Shown in pieces: positions 25,388 through 32,861 of a DNA stretch of 33,299 nucleotides. Source of the DNA: Gammaproteobacteria bacterium (GTDB lineage: Bacteria > Pseudomonadota > Gammaproteobacteria > Pseudomonadales > Pseudohongiellaceae); the NCBI GenBank assembly GCA_030828385.1, contig JAURCS010000025.1, forward strand, positions 1 to 33,299. The letters are read 5' to 3'. The translations under genes were made by a program, and so were the position numbers. Every line of letters begins with the position of its first letter. Position 1 is the first letter of the stretch. The notes beneath the pieces are model-generated. The model was not told where the DNA came from and searched no databases. It was given only the letters and a program-made list of their open reading frames with translations.

Positions 25388-26119
25388 TTAATGGGACTTG
25401 ACTGCCACGATGGAGGCAAAGTTGAAGCACTGGAACCAGACGTCAAAAGTCTCAAAGCCGGCTTTCTTCAGGCGGCTTTCATGGGCGGCGATGGTTTCAG
25501 GAATAAGTACTTTTTCAAGGGCCGCCCGTTTGCGACTTATCTCAAGTTTGGAATAACCCTGCTGTTCCTTGAAGCGATGGTACATTTCAATAAAAAGGTC
25601 ATTCAGCGCTGAATCTTCAAAAAGAATTTTTTCAGACAGAATCAACATGCCCCCAGGCAACAGGCCCTCGTATATACGTGTCAGCAGTTCGTCTCGCGCC
25701 TCAGGCTTTACAAACTGCAGCGTGAAATTCATCACTACCATCGATGCATTATTCACTGGCGTGTCGAGTATATCCTCGAAGCGCACAGCGACAGGAAGCA
25801 CGGCACTGTCACGCTCTATTGCCTGTCGGCAACCTTCCACCATGGCGGCGGAATTATCTACCGCAACGATAGCGCAATTTTCTGCCCGAATATTATGACG
25901 CATGGACAAGCTTGCCGCCCCCAGAGAACAACCCAGGTCATAGCAGATACTGGCAGGCTGGGCATATTCCGCAGACAGCGTTCCAATCATGGCAATGATG
26001 GTAGCGTACCCCGGAACAGAGCGATTGATCATATCGGGAAAAACGGCTGCTACCTTTTCGTCAAACACAAAGTGTTCGTTAGGTAATCCGCTGGCAAATA
26101 ATGTATCTCTGTCAGACAA
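25388..26119 (-). CDS. cmoA: Carboxy-S-adenosyl-L-methionine synthase
   Basis: CmoA makes carboxy-SAM from SAM and prephenate for tRNA wobble modification. The 243 residues align along almost their whole length with my recollection of E. coli CmoA. SDRDTLF is at the start, then FDEKVAAVFPDMINRSVPGY, the SAM loop CYDLGCSLGAASLS, VVMNFTLQFV, LSEKILFEDS and the C-terminal WFQCFNFASIVA. The TTG start (26117-26119) gives the conserved N-terminus, and no in-frame ATG precedes the conserved block, so TTG is very likely real. It is cotranscribed with cmoB and lies 53 bp downstream of the HIT gene on the same strand. Confidence 0.97.
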   Translation of the reverse strand: MSDRDTLFASGLPNEHFVFDEKVAAVFPDMINRSVPGYATIIAMIGTLSAEYAQPASICYDLGCSLGAASLSMRHNIRAENCAIVAVDNSAAMVEGCRQAIERDSAVLPVAVRFEDILDTPVNNASMVVMNFTLQFVKPEARDELLTRIYEGLLPGGMLILSEKILFEDSALNDLFIEMYHRFKEQQGYSKLEISRKRAALEKVLIPETIAAHESRLKKAGFETFDVWFQCFNFASIVAVKSH

Positions 26120-26172
26120 GTATCTTGTTTCCCTGTTCTAAGGCCGTGTTGGGTTACAGGAATTGAAAAATC

Positions 26173-26601
26173 TCAGGAGGCGCTGATATTCGCTTGCTGG
26201 TGACCTTCGGCAACCAGCACTTCACGAATAATTGCCGCCGTTGCTGCCAGTAACTCCTCTGACATTTCCCTGGCATTTTTAAAATCCAGATCACCAAAGG
26301 TATCAATGGGGATCAGGTGAATATGCGTATGGGGCACTTCCAGACCGACAATTGAAACACCAATCCGGCTGCAAGGAATAACAGCCTTTATTGCCTTGGC
26401 AATTTTCTGGCAAACCGTCATCAGATGAGTCGCTGTTGCCTCGGGCACATCATCCCAGTGATTTACTTCAGCTTTTGGAATCACCAGAAGATGACCCTGA
26501 CGAATCGGCTGAATAGTCATAATGGAAATACAAAGATCATCTTCCCAGACAAAATGTCCGGGGATCTCCCGGTTAATTACTTTGGTAAAAATACTTGCCA
26601 C
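26173..26601 (-). CDS. HIT family protein (nucleotide hydrolase/transferase)
   Basis: A 142-residue histidine-triad protein. The family's active-site motif is complete: HTHIHLIPI (H-x-H-x-H). IFTKVINREIPGHFVWEDD and GHLLVIPKAEVNHWDDVP are the standard N-terminal blocks of HINT/Fhit-like proteins that bind nucleotide phosphates. The substrate is not known. The start is GTG (26599-26601) with CAGG about 9 bases upstream; no upstream start gives a better family fit. It lies upstream of cmoA on the same strand and 88 bp downstream of the Lrp-type regulator. Confidence 0.9.
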   Translation of the reverse strand: MASIFTKVINREIPGHFVWEDDLCISIMTIQPIRQGHLLVIPKAEVNHWDDVPEATATHLMTVCQKIAKAIKAVIPCSRIGVSIVGLEVPHTHIHLIPIDTFGDLDFKNAREMSEELLAATAAIIREVLVAEGHQQANISAS

Positions 26602-26689
26602 GCTCGGTACCTGCAGATTGCATCGGGGGGTGAATTTTACAGCAAGGATGTCAGGCCGTCATGCTGTAGCAGAAACCAGGTTTTATCTC

Positions 26690-27163
26690 CTACCCGGTTA
26701 TTTCAATCGGCAATGCTGTGCTGGAGACCACCTGACGCAGAATAAAGCTGGAATGCACATCAGACACTCCGGGCAAGGGCGTGATCCTGTTTAACAGAAA
26801 GTCCTGATATTGCTCCATATCCTCCACAATCACCTTGACCTGGTAATCTGCGGTCTGCCCGGTGATCAAAATGCACTCCATCACCTGGGGATACTCCATA
26901 ATGGTTTTTTCAAATTCCGCAAAGCGCTCCGGTGTGTGACGGTCCATCCTGATCTGGATCAGCGCCATCATTTTCAAGCCCAGTTTGGCCGGGTCCACCA
27001 GGGCAACATATCCTTTGATAATACCTTCATCCTCCAGCTGCTTTACCCGGCGCAGGCAGGGGGAAGGGGAAAGTCCAACCTTCTCGGCCAACTCCTGATT
27101 GCTCATCCTGCCATTGCTCTGCAATTCACGGAGAATGCGCTTGTCAGTACGATCCAGCTGCAT
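26690..27163 (-). CDS. Lrp/AsnC family transcriptional regulator
   Basis: A 157-residue feast/famine regulator. The N-terminal winged helix-turn-helix is LDRTDKRILRELQSNGRMSN followed by ELAEKVGLSPSPCLRRVKQLE. EDEGIIKGYVALVDPAKLG is the linker. The C-terminal RAM domain (effector-binding, oligomerising) has ECILITGQTADYQVKV and a C-terminal strand VHSSFILRQVV. The frame opens at ATG 27172, but AGGA touches that ATG; the ATG at 27163 has proper spacing and the usual MQLD start. It is divergent from leuA across an AT-rich gap with 12-bp direct repeats. I infer that it may control leuA, itself, or both. Which amino acid it senses cannot be told. The sequence is close to the Lrp subgroup. Confidence 0.93.
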   Translation of the reverse strand: MQLDRTDKRILRELQSNGRMSNQELAEKVGLSPSPCLRRVKQLEDEGIIKGYVALVDPAKLGLKMMALIQIRMDRHTPERFAEFEKTIMEYPQVMECILITGQTADYQVKVIVEDMEQYQDFLLNRITPLPGVSDVHSSFILRQVVSSTALPIEITG

Positions 27164-27387
27164 AACCACCATTCCTGTATATCAGCATTAATCTTATGAG
27201 CAGCATTATATTCTAACTATTATTATTATATTAGCAATATATGCCATTAATTTAATTATTATGGCGATATTAGCAATAATTATTCACAAAGTTTCCTGTA
27301 CACTACGCTCCCTGAATCAATAACTTGAAGCCAGATTGCTTCATACACGACTAAAGGCAGTTTCATAAAAAGGTTAAGAGGTAGCAG
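27164..27387. promoter_or_regulatory. Divergent lrp-type/leuA control region
   Basis: An AT-rich stretch. ATATTAGCAATA occurs twice in the same direction (27228-27239 and 27267-27278), 39 bp apart start to start. Between them GCCAT and ATGGC form a 5-bp inverted repeat. A TATAAT faces the regulator (27205-27210 on the minus strand). TACACT at 27299-27304 could be the leuA -10 box, with no good -35. Long AT-rich regions with repeated sites suit Lrp-family proteins. No leucine-rich leader peptide is seen. Confidence 0.4.
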
Positions 27388-29058
27388 GTGAAAAATTACG
27401 ACCACAGCAAGTACAAGGCATTCCCTCCCGTTGCCCTGCCCGACCGCACCTGGCCGGACAAGGTAATTACGCGCGCGCCGACCTGGTGCAGTGTGGACCT
27501 GCGCGACGGCAATCAGGCTCTGATCGAGCCAATGTCAGTTTCCCAGAAACGGAAGATGTATGCCTTGCTGCTGGAAGTAGGCTTCAAGGAAATCGAGATT
27601 GGTTTTCCTGCAGCCTCCCAACCGGACTATGATTTCGTTCGCTGGCTGATTGAGGAAAACAAAATTCCGGATGATGTCACTATCCAGGTACTAACCCAGG
27701 CCAGACCGCAATTGATCCAGCGCACCTTTGAGGCACTGAAAGGAGCAAAGCAGGCCATTATTCATATGTACAATTCCACTTCCGTGATCCAGCGTAACCA
27801 TGTTTTCAAAATGGATAAGGCTGGCATCATAGACATTGCGGTGAATGGCGCAAAAAGTGTTCTTGAGTGCGCACAACAGGCGCCTGAAACTGACTGGTAT
27901 TTTCAGTATTCGCCCGAGAGCTTTACCGGAACGGAAATGGAGTTTGCCGTTGAAGTTTGTGATGCAGTAAACGACGTATGGCAGCCCAGCCCGGAACGCA
28001 AAGTGATTATCAATTTGCCATCCACGGTTGAAATGGCAACGCCTAATGTCTATGCCGATCAGATCGAATGGTTTAGTCGCCATGTGCAGCGACGCGACTC
28101 GATTATCCTTAGCCTGCATACCCATAATGACCGCGGTTGCGCTGTCGCTGCCTCAGAGCTTGGCTTAATGGCAGGCGCTGATCGCGTGGAAGGTACGCTG
28201 ATGGGCAACGGTGAGCGCACCGGTAACCTGGATATCATGGTCATGGGCATGAATATGTATAGCCAGGGCGTAGATCCAAAACTGGATTTCAGCGACATGG
28301 ATCATATCAATTCCGTAGTAAAGGAATGTACCCAGATTGATGTTCATCCACGCCATCCTTATGCAGGCAGTCTTGTCTTTACGGCATTTTCCGGCAGTCA
28401 TCAGGATGCCATAAAAAAATGCCTTAACCTTTATAAGGAAGGAGACAGCTGGGATATTGCCTATTTACCAATTGATCCGAGAGATGTGGGGCAGACTTAT
28501 CAGGATGTCATTCGGGTTAACAGCCAGTCCGGAAAAGGCGGTGTTGCCTATGTCATGGAGTCCAAATATGGCTTCCAGTTGCCGCGCTGGCTGCAGATTG
28601 AATTCAGCCGCGTGGTGCAGAAGGCCGCCGAGGACTCAGGCCAGGAAATTGCACCCGACCAGATCTGGGAGTTATTCCAGAAGCAATATCTGGATCTTCC
28701 AGCACCCCTGTTGCTGAAAAGTTTTTCCATTGAAAAAGCAGAGCATGAAACCATCTCTGGCATCATAGAGCTTGATGGCAAACCTTTTGAAGTGAAAGGC
28801 GAGGGTGCCGGTATGCTGGAGGCGTTTGTGGACGCAATGGAACGCACTTTCGCTATGAGCCTGCAGATACTTGAATATGGTGAACATGCCATGAGCCAGA
28901 GCGCCAACGCTGATGCCGTGACCTACCTGCAGGTGAAATATGAAGGCAAACGCTTTACCGGCATAGCCATTGATGAGGATATTGTGACCTCTTCTGTAAA
29001 TGCATTACTCAATGCGGTAAGCCAGGTGTTACGAGCGCGTAGACAGGAAGCCGCTTGA
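27388..29058 (+). CDS. leuA: 2-isopropylmalate synthase (long LeuA type)
   Basis: LeuA condenses acetyl-CoA with 2-ketoisovalerate, the first committed step of leucine synthesis. The 556-residue length and the opening FPPVALPDRTWPDKVITRAP mark the long form I associate with pseudomonads, not the 520-residue E. coli form. The catalytic barrel has SVDLRDGNQALIEPM (metal Asp), LHTHNDRGCAVAASELG (HxH metal ligands) and GTLMGNGERTGNLDI. The C-terminal LeuA_dimer domain (from about 430) is the allosteric leucine-sensing part. The GTG start (27388) has AAGAGG 6-10 bases upstream. It stands alone and divergent from the Lrp-type regulator. leuB, leuC and leuD are not in the window. Confidence 0.96.
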   Translation: MKNYDHSKYKAFPPVALPDRTWPDKVITRAPTWCSVDLRDGNQALIEPMSVSQKRKMYALLLEVGFKEIEIGFPAASQPDYDFVRWLIEENKIPDDVTIQVLTQARPQLIQRTFEALKGAKQAIIHMYNSTSVIQRNHVFKMDKAGIIDIAVNGAKSVLECAQQAPETDWYFQYSPESFTGTEMEFAVEVCDAVNDVWQPSPERKVIINLPSTVEMATPNVYADQIEWFSRHVQRRDSIILSLHTHNDRGCAVAASELGLMAGADRVEGTLMGNGERTGNLDIMVMGMNMYSQGVDPKLDFSDMDHINSVVKECTQIDVHPRHPYAGSLVFTAFSGSHQDAIKKCLNLYKEGDSWDIAYLPIDPRDVGQTYQDVIRVNSQSGKGGVAYVMESKYGFQLPRWLQIEFSRVVQKAAEDSGQEIAPDQIWELFQKQYLDLPAPLLLKSFSIEKAEHETISGIIELDGKPFEVKGEGAGMLEAFVDAMERTFAMSLQILEYGEHAMSQSANADAVTYLQVKYEGKRFTGIAIDEDIVTSSVNALLNAVSQVLRARRQEAA

Positions 29059-29484
29059 TACTGTTATTTCCCGAGAAAAAAGCAAAGTCGCTTGAAATCT
29101 ATGGAGCGGTTCTCTCGGCGGATTGCTGTAGCTGACACATGAAGCGTTGACGGCAGCCTTATTCACCCGAGCAAACCATTTCGCTTTCTGGCAAAGTTAG
29201 AAAAATATTTCCTTTTGATGGTCTCATTTTATTGAGCAACTATTCTCTTTCGAATACTATTCGTTGCAGCGCCACTAAAGTCCCACACAGGACAAGCCGG
29301 TTTATATTCTTCAGGAAATTATCATGAGAAAGCAGACTGGGTTGCTGCCTACCAGGCACCAGGCAATTCTTTTAGCTCCTGTGATTCCAATAAAAAGTCA
29401 TTGGGCTTTTCATGTTTTCTTTAACCCGGGGATGAACGCGAAAAACTCCTGTTCCGCCCCGAATGAAAATTCCGTTTAACAACT
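29059..29484. other. Intergenic region between leuA and the DUF3820 gene
   Basis: 426 bp with no recognised gene. It holds a 51-codon frame (29324-29479, described separately) and a short inverted repeat TGCCT-acc-AGGCA near 29345-29357. No strong leuA terminator is visible. Confidence 0.5.
29324..29479 (+). CDS. Possible small protein of 51 residues, unrecognised
   Basis: ATG at 29324 with AGGA 8 bases upstream, then an open frame of 51 codons to TAA at 29477-29479, ending 5 bases before the DUF3820 gene. The product is basic near its start (MRKQTG), then mixed (IPIKSHWAFHVFF), with no clear membrane helix or family. The binding site and the close spacing to the next gene are the only support. 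It may be chance. Confidence 0.2.
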   Translation: MRKQTGLLPTRHQAILLAPVIPIKSHWAFHVFFNPGMNAKNSCSAPNENSV

Positions 29485-29712
29485 ATGGAAGATGCTGCCG
29501 CCGATAAATTCTTATTGCTCAAGCTTCTCAGGACGCCGATGCCGTTTGGCAAATATCAGGGGAAAATTATTATTGACCTGCCGGAGGCCTATTTACTATG
29601 GTTTCAGAGAAAGGGTTTCCCTGAAGGTGAAATTGGAAAATTACTGCAATTAGCGCTTGAAATAGAGGTTAGCGGTAGCAGAGAACTGGTAAAATCTTTA
29701 AAAAATGCCTGA
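29485..29712 (+). CDS. DUF3820 family small protein
   Basis: A 75-residue protein. The family core MPFGKYQGKIIIDLPEAYLL followed by WFQRKGFPEGEIGKLL is complete. The FGKY-G motif is shared with a group of small nuclease-associated or nucleic-acid-related domains, but no function is established to my knowledge. The ATG has no clear binding site. The length is usual for the family and the first 18 residues are a plausible helix. The gene overlaps the YgjP-like metallopeptidase by 8 bases, so translation is probably coupled. Confidence 0.8.
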   Translation: MEDAAADKFLLLKLLRTPMPFGKYQGKIIIDLPEAYLLWFQRKGFPEGEIGKLLQLALEIEVSGSRELVKSLKNA

Positions 29713-30415
29713 AATTTGCAATCTAAGCCCCACTTTCCCATTTAACTTTGAAATTATTCGTTCAAAGCGGAAGTCATTGGTAATTTATGTGAAAAGTGGG
29801 AATGTAGAAGTAAGATCTCCGCGAAATGCCCCCACAAAGTGGATCCATGAGTTTGTTTTTGAGAAAAAAGACTGGATACTGGAAGAGCTTGAGCGCCAAA
29901 AACGGCACTTTCGTCAACGCCTTGTTATAGCTGAAGGCCGGGAAGTTACCTACCTGGGCAGGCCAAGAACCATTGTGGTCCTGATCAGCGATGCTCAGGA
30001 GGTCAGGGTCACCCGCGATTTTCTGTTCATCTATGCGCGCAAAAACAGTCCCGAAAAACTTGAGCTGCTATTTAACAACTGGCTTAAGGAAAAGGCCCAC
30101 GAATATATGACCAGCGAATCCTGGAAGGTCGCTAAGCAGTTGGGCGTTGAACACAAACTAAAAAAGGTAGTGTTTAGAAAAACCAAATCCAAGTGGGGGC
30201 ACTGTTGCCAGAATGGCACTATTCAGTACAACTGGCTCGCCATGATGGCGCCAAAAGACGTTATTAATTACCTGATTGTGCATGAATGCAGCCATCTGCG
30301 GCACATGGATCATTCAAAAAGATTCTGGAATACAGTAGAAAGTGTCTGCCCAAGATTCAAGGAGTTACGCAACTGGCTTGCAGAAAACGGTCATCGCTTC
30401 TGGAGCCGCCAATAG
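29705..30415 (+). CDS. YgjP-like (M48/DUF45) metallopeptidase-domain protein
   Basis: A 236-residue predicted zinc metallopeptidase of the YgjP/SprT-like group. Residues 1-90 form a beta-rich N-terminal region (SKRKSLVIYVKSGNVEVRSP, TKWIHEFVFEKKDWI) typical of YgjP. The zinc site is IVHECSHLRHMDHSKRFW: His and Glu of HECSH plus a third His nine residues on, as in the family's HELxH-x(n)-H/FW pattern. FRKTKSKWGHCCQNGTIQYN is the conserved segment before it. No signal peptide, so it should be cytoplasmic. In some bacteria YgjP genes accompany type I restriction systems; none is seen here. It starts inside the end of the DUF3820 gene and is convergent with trmB. Confidence 0.85.
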   Translation: MPEICNLSPTFPFNFEIIRSKRKSLVIYVKSGNVEVRSPRNAPTKWIHEFVFEKKDWILEELERQKRHFRQRLVIAEGREVTYLGRPRTIVVLISDAQEVRVTRDFLFIYARKNSPEKLELLFNNWLKEKAHEYMTSESWKVAKQLGVEHKLKKVVFRKTKSKWGHCCQNGTIQYNWLAMMAPKDVINYLIVHECSHLRHMDHSKRFWNTVESVCPRFKELRNWLAENGHRFWSRQ

Positions 30416-30428
30416 GCATCCACAGCAA

Positions 30429-31139
30429 CTAGTCGACTGCTTTTTCATCACTGTTTTTGACAAACAGAAGATCCCATACCCCGTGCCCCAGCCTGCGCCC
30501 ACGACGTTCGAATTTTGTTTCTGCCCGCTGTTCCTGCCCGGCAAAATTCCCCACCCCTGCAACATTTGAGTAAGTAGGCGATGCCGACATCACTTCCATC
30601 ATCTGCTGGGCATAATTTTCCCAGTCAGTGGCCAAATGCAAAACGCCACCAGCAGCCAACTTTACGGCGAGCGCTTCTACAAAAGCAGGCTGAATGAGAC
30701 GACGCTTGTGGTGCCGCTTCTTATGCCAGGGATCCGGGAAATAGATTTGAATCCTGTCCAGAGAGTTATCGTGAAAACAATTATCCAGTATAAGAGTAGC
30801 ATCGCCCTGCATTACCCGCAGGTTCTGTATTCCTCTTTCTTTGATATCGCGCAGAATAGTCCCTATTCCAGGTGGGTGCACATCGACACCGATGTAATCA
30901 CGCTCAGGATGCTGGCTGGCCATTTCTACCAGAGAATCACCCATACCAAAGCCAATTTCAAAAACCAGCTGGGCATGACGGCCAAATACGCGCTCCCGAT
31001 CAATTAGCCCATCTTCCTGGTCGAGCCCATATTCCGGCCACAGGCTTTCAATAGCATCCTGCTGGGCTTGAGTAAGCCGGCCTCCCCTGACCACATAACT
31101 GCGTATTGGGCGCTGCTTGTCACTAATCGAATCAACCAC
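30429..31139 (-). CDS. trmB: tRNA (guanine-N7-)-methyltransferase
   Basis: TrmB methylates G46 in the tRNA variable loop using SAM. The core is complete: RPIRSYVVRGGRLTQAQ at the N-terminus, the SAM loop FEIGFGMGDSLVEMA, QGDATLIL, YFPDPWHKKRHHKRRLIQ (the family signature) and, at the end, TKFERRGRRLGHGVWDL. The frame is open to 31187, overlapping the upstream DUF423 gene by 56 bp. Better candidates are ATG 31163, which lacks a binding site, or GTG 31139, which has AAGGG 8 bases upstream and only an 8-base overlap. I chose 31139, giving 236 residues, close to E. coli TrmB (239). Confidence 0.93.
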   Translation of the reverse strand: MVDSISDKQRPIRSYVVRGGRLTQAQQDAIESLWPEYGLDQEDGLIDRERVFGRHAQLVFEIGFGMGDSLVEMASQHPERDYIGVDVHPPGIGTILRDIKERGIQNLRVMQGDATLILDNCFHDNSLDRIQIYFPDPWHKKRHHKRRLIQPAFVEALAVKLAAGGVLHLATDWENYAQQMMEVMSASPTYSNVAGVGNFAGQEQRAETKFERRGRRLGHGVWDLLFVKNSDEKAVD

Positions 31140-31512
31140 GCTTCGCACCCTTAACGATCGCATATAACAGACAAGCCCAGGCGCCAAGAAACATTACACC
31201 ACCGATGGGAGTGATCATCCCGAGCATGTTGATGCCTGTAAGCGCGAGTATATAAAGGCTGCCACAAAAAGTTACGATACCGCCCAAAAACAGATTGGTG
31301 GCGCGGTTGACGAGAATATTGTCTGGCCGGGTCTGCGCTAACAGCCCTGTGCCAAACAGGGCAGCAGTATGGAACATATGATACTGAACCGCCGTATCCC
31401 AGGTTCCCAGTTGCTGCTGACTGAGCATGGCTTCCAGGGCATGAGCGCCAAAAGCGCCCAATAACACCACCAGGAAACCATTAACGGCCGTAATAATTAA
31501 TGCATAGTTCAT
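31132..31512 (-). CDS. DUF423 (YgdD) family inner-membrane protein
   Basis: A 126-residue membrane protein of unknown function. Four hydrophobic segments are seen: about 3-27 (TAVNGFLVVLLGAFGAHALE), 44-60, 70-92 (FLGGIVTFCGSLYILALTG) and 96-120 (ITPIGGVMFLGAWACLLY). GAFGAHALE and the THTAALFGTG-like segment (MFHTAALFGTG) are the family's marks. The ATG has no strong binding site. Its 3' end overlaps trmB. It lies downstream of rpoH but beyond a strong terminator, so it is likely on its own transcript with trmB. Confidence 0.88.
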   Translation of the reverse strand: MNYALIITAVNGFLVVLLGAFGAHALEAMLSQQQLGTWDTAVQYHMFHTAALFGTGLLAQTRPDNILVNRATNLFLGGIVTFCGSLYILALTGINMLGMITPIGGVMFLGAWACLLYAIVKGAKRG

Positions 31513-31553
31513 TGTTAATAGTGATTATTCATTTACAGCTGTAAAGCGGATAT

Positions 31554-31580
31554 AAAAAAGCCGCCTGAGCGGCGGCTTTT
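31554..31580 (-). terminator. Rho-independent terminator downstream of rpoH
   Basis: AAAAGCCGCC (31556-31565) and GGCGGCTTTT (31571-31580) form a 10-bp stem with a 5-base loop. On the minus strand it ends in six T (31559-31554), so it terminates rpoH transcripts 46 bases after the stop. Confidence 0.9.
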
Positions 31581-31625
31581 CTGAATGTCTTTTTTTTGTT
31601 CTTTCTATCTTGCTGCTCTGCTTAT

Positions 31626-32498
31626 TCAGGCCTCAAGAATAGCCTTTACCTTATTCATGGCATTTTTTTCCAACTGACGAATACGCTCAGCTGAAATACC
31701 ATATTCTTCGGCCAGATCATGTAGGGTAACTTTGTCATCGCTGAGCCAGCGACGGTTCAGGATATCCCTGCTTCTGTCATCAAGATCTTCCAGCGCTACA
31801 TACAATCCATCAGTAGACGACTTATCATAATCCGCCTCTTCAACAGAGCGGGCCGGGTCAAACCGGGTATCTTCAAGGTATTGGGCTGGAGCTTGATAGG
31901 ATTCTTCATCATCGGCATCGGCAGCACCATCGAATGAAGCATCATAAGCCCCCATACGACCTTCCATCTGCATTACCGTCTCTGGCGGAACACCCAGATC
32001 CTTTGCTACCGCTTCGGCCTCAGCCTGACTTAACCAGCCCAGACGCTTCTTGGAGCCGCGCAGGTTAAAAAATAATTTGCGTTGAGCCTTGGTCGTGGCC
32101 ACTTTCACTATACGCCAGTTGCGCAGAATGAATTCGTGCATTTCAGCCTTGATCCAATGAACAGCAAAGGATACCAGACGCACACCCACTTCCGGGTTGA
32201 AGCGTTTTACCGCCTTCATCAGACCTACATTGCCTTCCTGAATCAAATCGGCTTCAGACAGACCATAGCCTGAATAACTTTTAGCCATATGGACAACGAA
32301 ACGCAGGTGAGCAAGTACTAACTTACGCGCTGCATCAAGGTTGTCCTCGTAGTAATACTGATTAGCAAGCTCCAGCTCTTCTTCAGCACTAAGGATAGCA
32401 ATGCCGTTGACGGCACTGATATAGGCGTTTAAATCACGCCCTGGCACCATTGTGTCAATAAGCTGCAGCTCTTTGCTGTTACTGGTTTCCAGAGTCAT
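31626..32498 (-). CDS. rpoH: RNA polymerase sigma-32 (heat-shock) factor
   Basis: RpoH directs RNA polymerase to heat-shock promoters. From ATG 32498 the protein has 290 residues, near the E. coli length (284). Region 2 is visible: [37 protein letters not shown] and [22 protein letters not shown]. The RpoH box QRKLFFNLR follows, which separates sigma-32 from other group 3 factors. Region 4 ends with [27 protein letters not shown] lies 5 bases before ATG 32498. The frame is also open to ATG 32576, itself preceded by AGGA, so an extended form with 26 more residues is possible. Two promoter candidates and a GC hairpin lie upstream. ftsY-ftsE-ftsX, the usual upstream neighbours, are absent; a divergent lipoprotein gene is there instead. 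Confidence 0.95.
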   Translation of the reverse strand: MTLETSNSKELQLIDTMVPGRDLNAYISAVNGIAILSAEEELELANQYYYEDNLDAARKLVLAHLRFVVHMAKSYSGYGLSEADLIQEGNVGLMKAVKRFNPEVGVRLVSFAVHWIKAEMHEFILRNWRIVKVATTKAQRKLFFNLRGSKKRLGWLSQAEAEAVAKDLGVPPETVMQMEGRMGAYDASFDGAADADDEESYQAPAQYLEDTRFDPARSVEEADYDKSSTDGLYVALEDLDDRSRDILNRRWLSDDKVTLHDLAEEYGISAERIRQLEKNAMNKVKAILEA

Positions 32499-32591
32499 CA
32501 GTCCTTTATTACTCTCTCTATGGTTATAATGGTTACAATCATTCTTCTGAATATATGTATTTACTTTAGCGCTCATAATTATCCTACGTAA

Positions 32592-32605
32592 CGCCGTAGC
32601 CGGCG
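32592..32605 (-). promoter_or_regulatory. GC-rich hairpin in the rpoH leader
   Basis: CGCCG-gcta-CGGCG on the minus strand forms a 5-bp all-GC stem with a 4-base loop, 15 bases before the upstream ATG at 32576. It could affect leader folding. It does not itself cover a start codon. Confidence 0.35.
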
Positions 32606-32606
32606 G

Positions 32607-32636
32607 ATTCTATCATCTTATAAGTTAGACAGCCAA
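32607..32636 (-). promoter_or_regulatory. rpoH proximal promoter candidate
   Basis: TTGGCT (-35, 32631-32636) and TAGAAT (-10, 32607-32612) with an 18-bp spacer. Transcription would start near 32600, giving a short leader before ATG 32576. Confidence 0.35.
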
Positions 32637-32723
32637 TAACTGAAAATATTCGCCAACCGGGAAAAAAGCCCTGTTTTTCAATAAATTATGCGGCTTGGTT
32701 ATTTTTTTATTATACCTCTATCC

Positions 32724-32751
32724 AATATAGGACTGATTTGACCTATTTCAA
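32724..32751 (-). promoter_or_regulatory. rpoH distal promoter candidate
   Basis: TTGAAA (-35, 32746-32751) and TATATT (-10, 32724-32729) with a 16-bp spacer on the minus strand. Several promoters for rpoH are usual in gammaproteobacteria. Confidence 0.45.
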
Positions 32752-32766
32752 GCATAATCCGACACT

Positions 32767-32795
32767 TTCTCATACGGATTTCAGGCTTCTATAAT
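32767..32795 (+). promoter_or_regulatory. Promoter candidate of the lipoprotein gene
   Basis: TTCTCA (-35, 32767-32772) and a consensus TATAAT (-10, 32790-32795) with a 17-bp spacer, about 65 bp upstream of the ATG at 32862. Confidence 0.5.
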
Positions 32796-32861
32796 AAAGG
32801 CCCCCTGATATACCATGGCCTAATTACCTCATATTCAATCTTGGTCACATCGGAGTACAAG

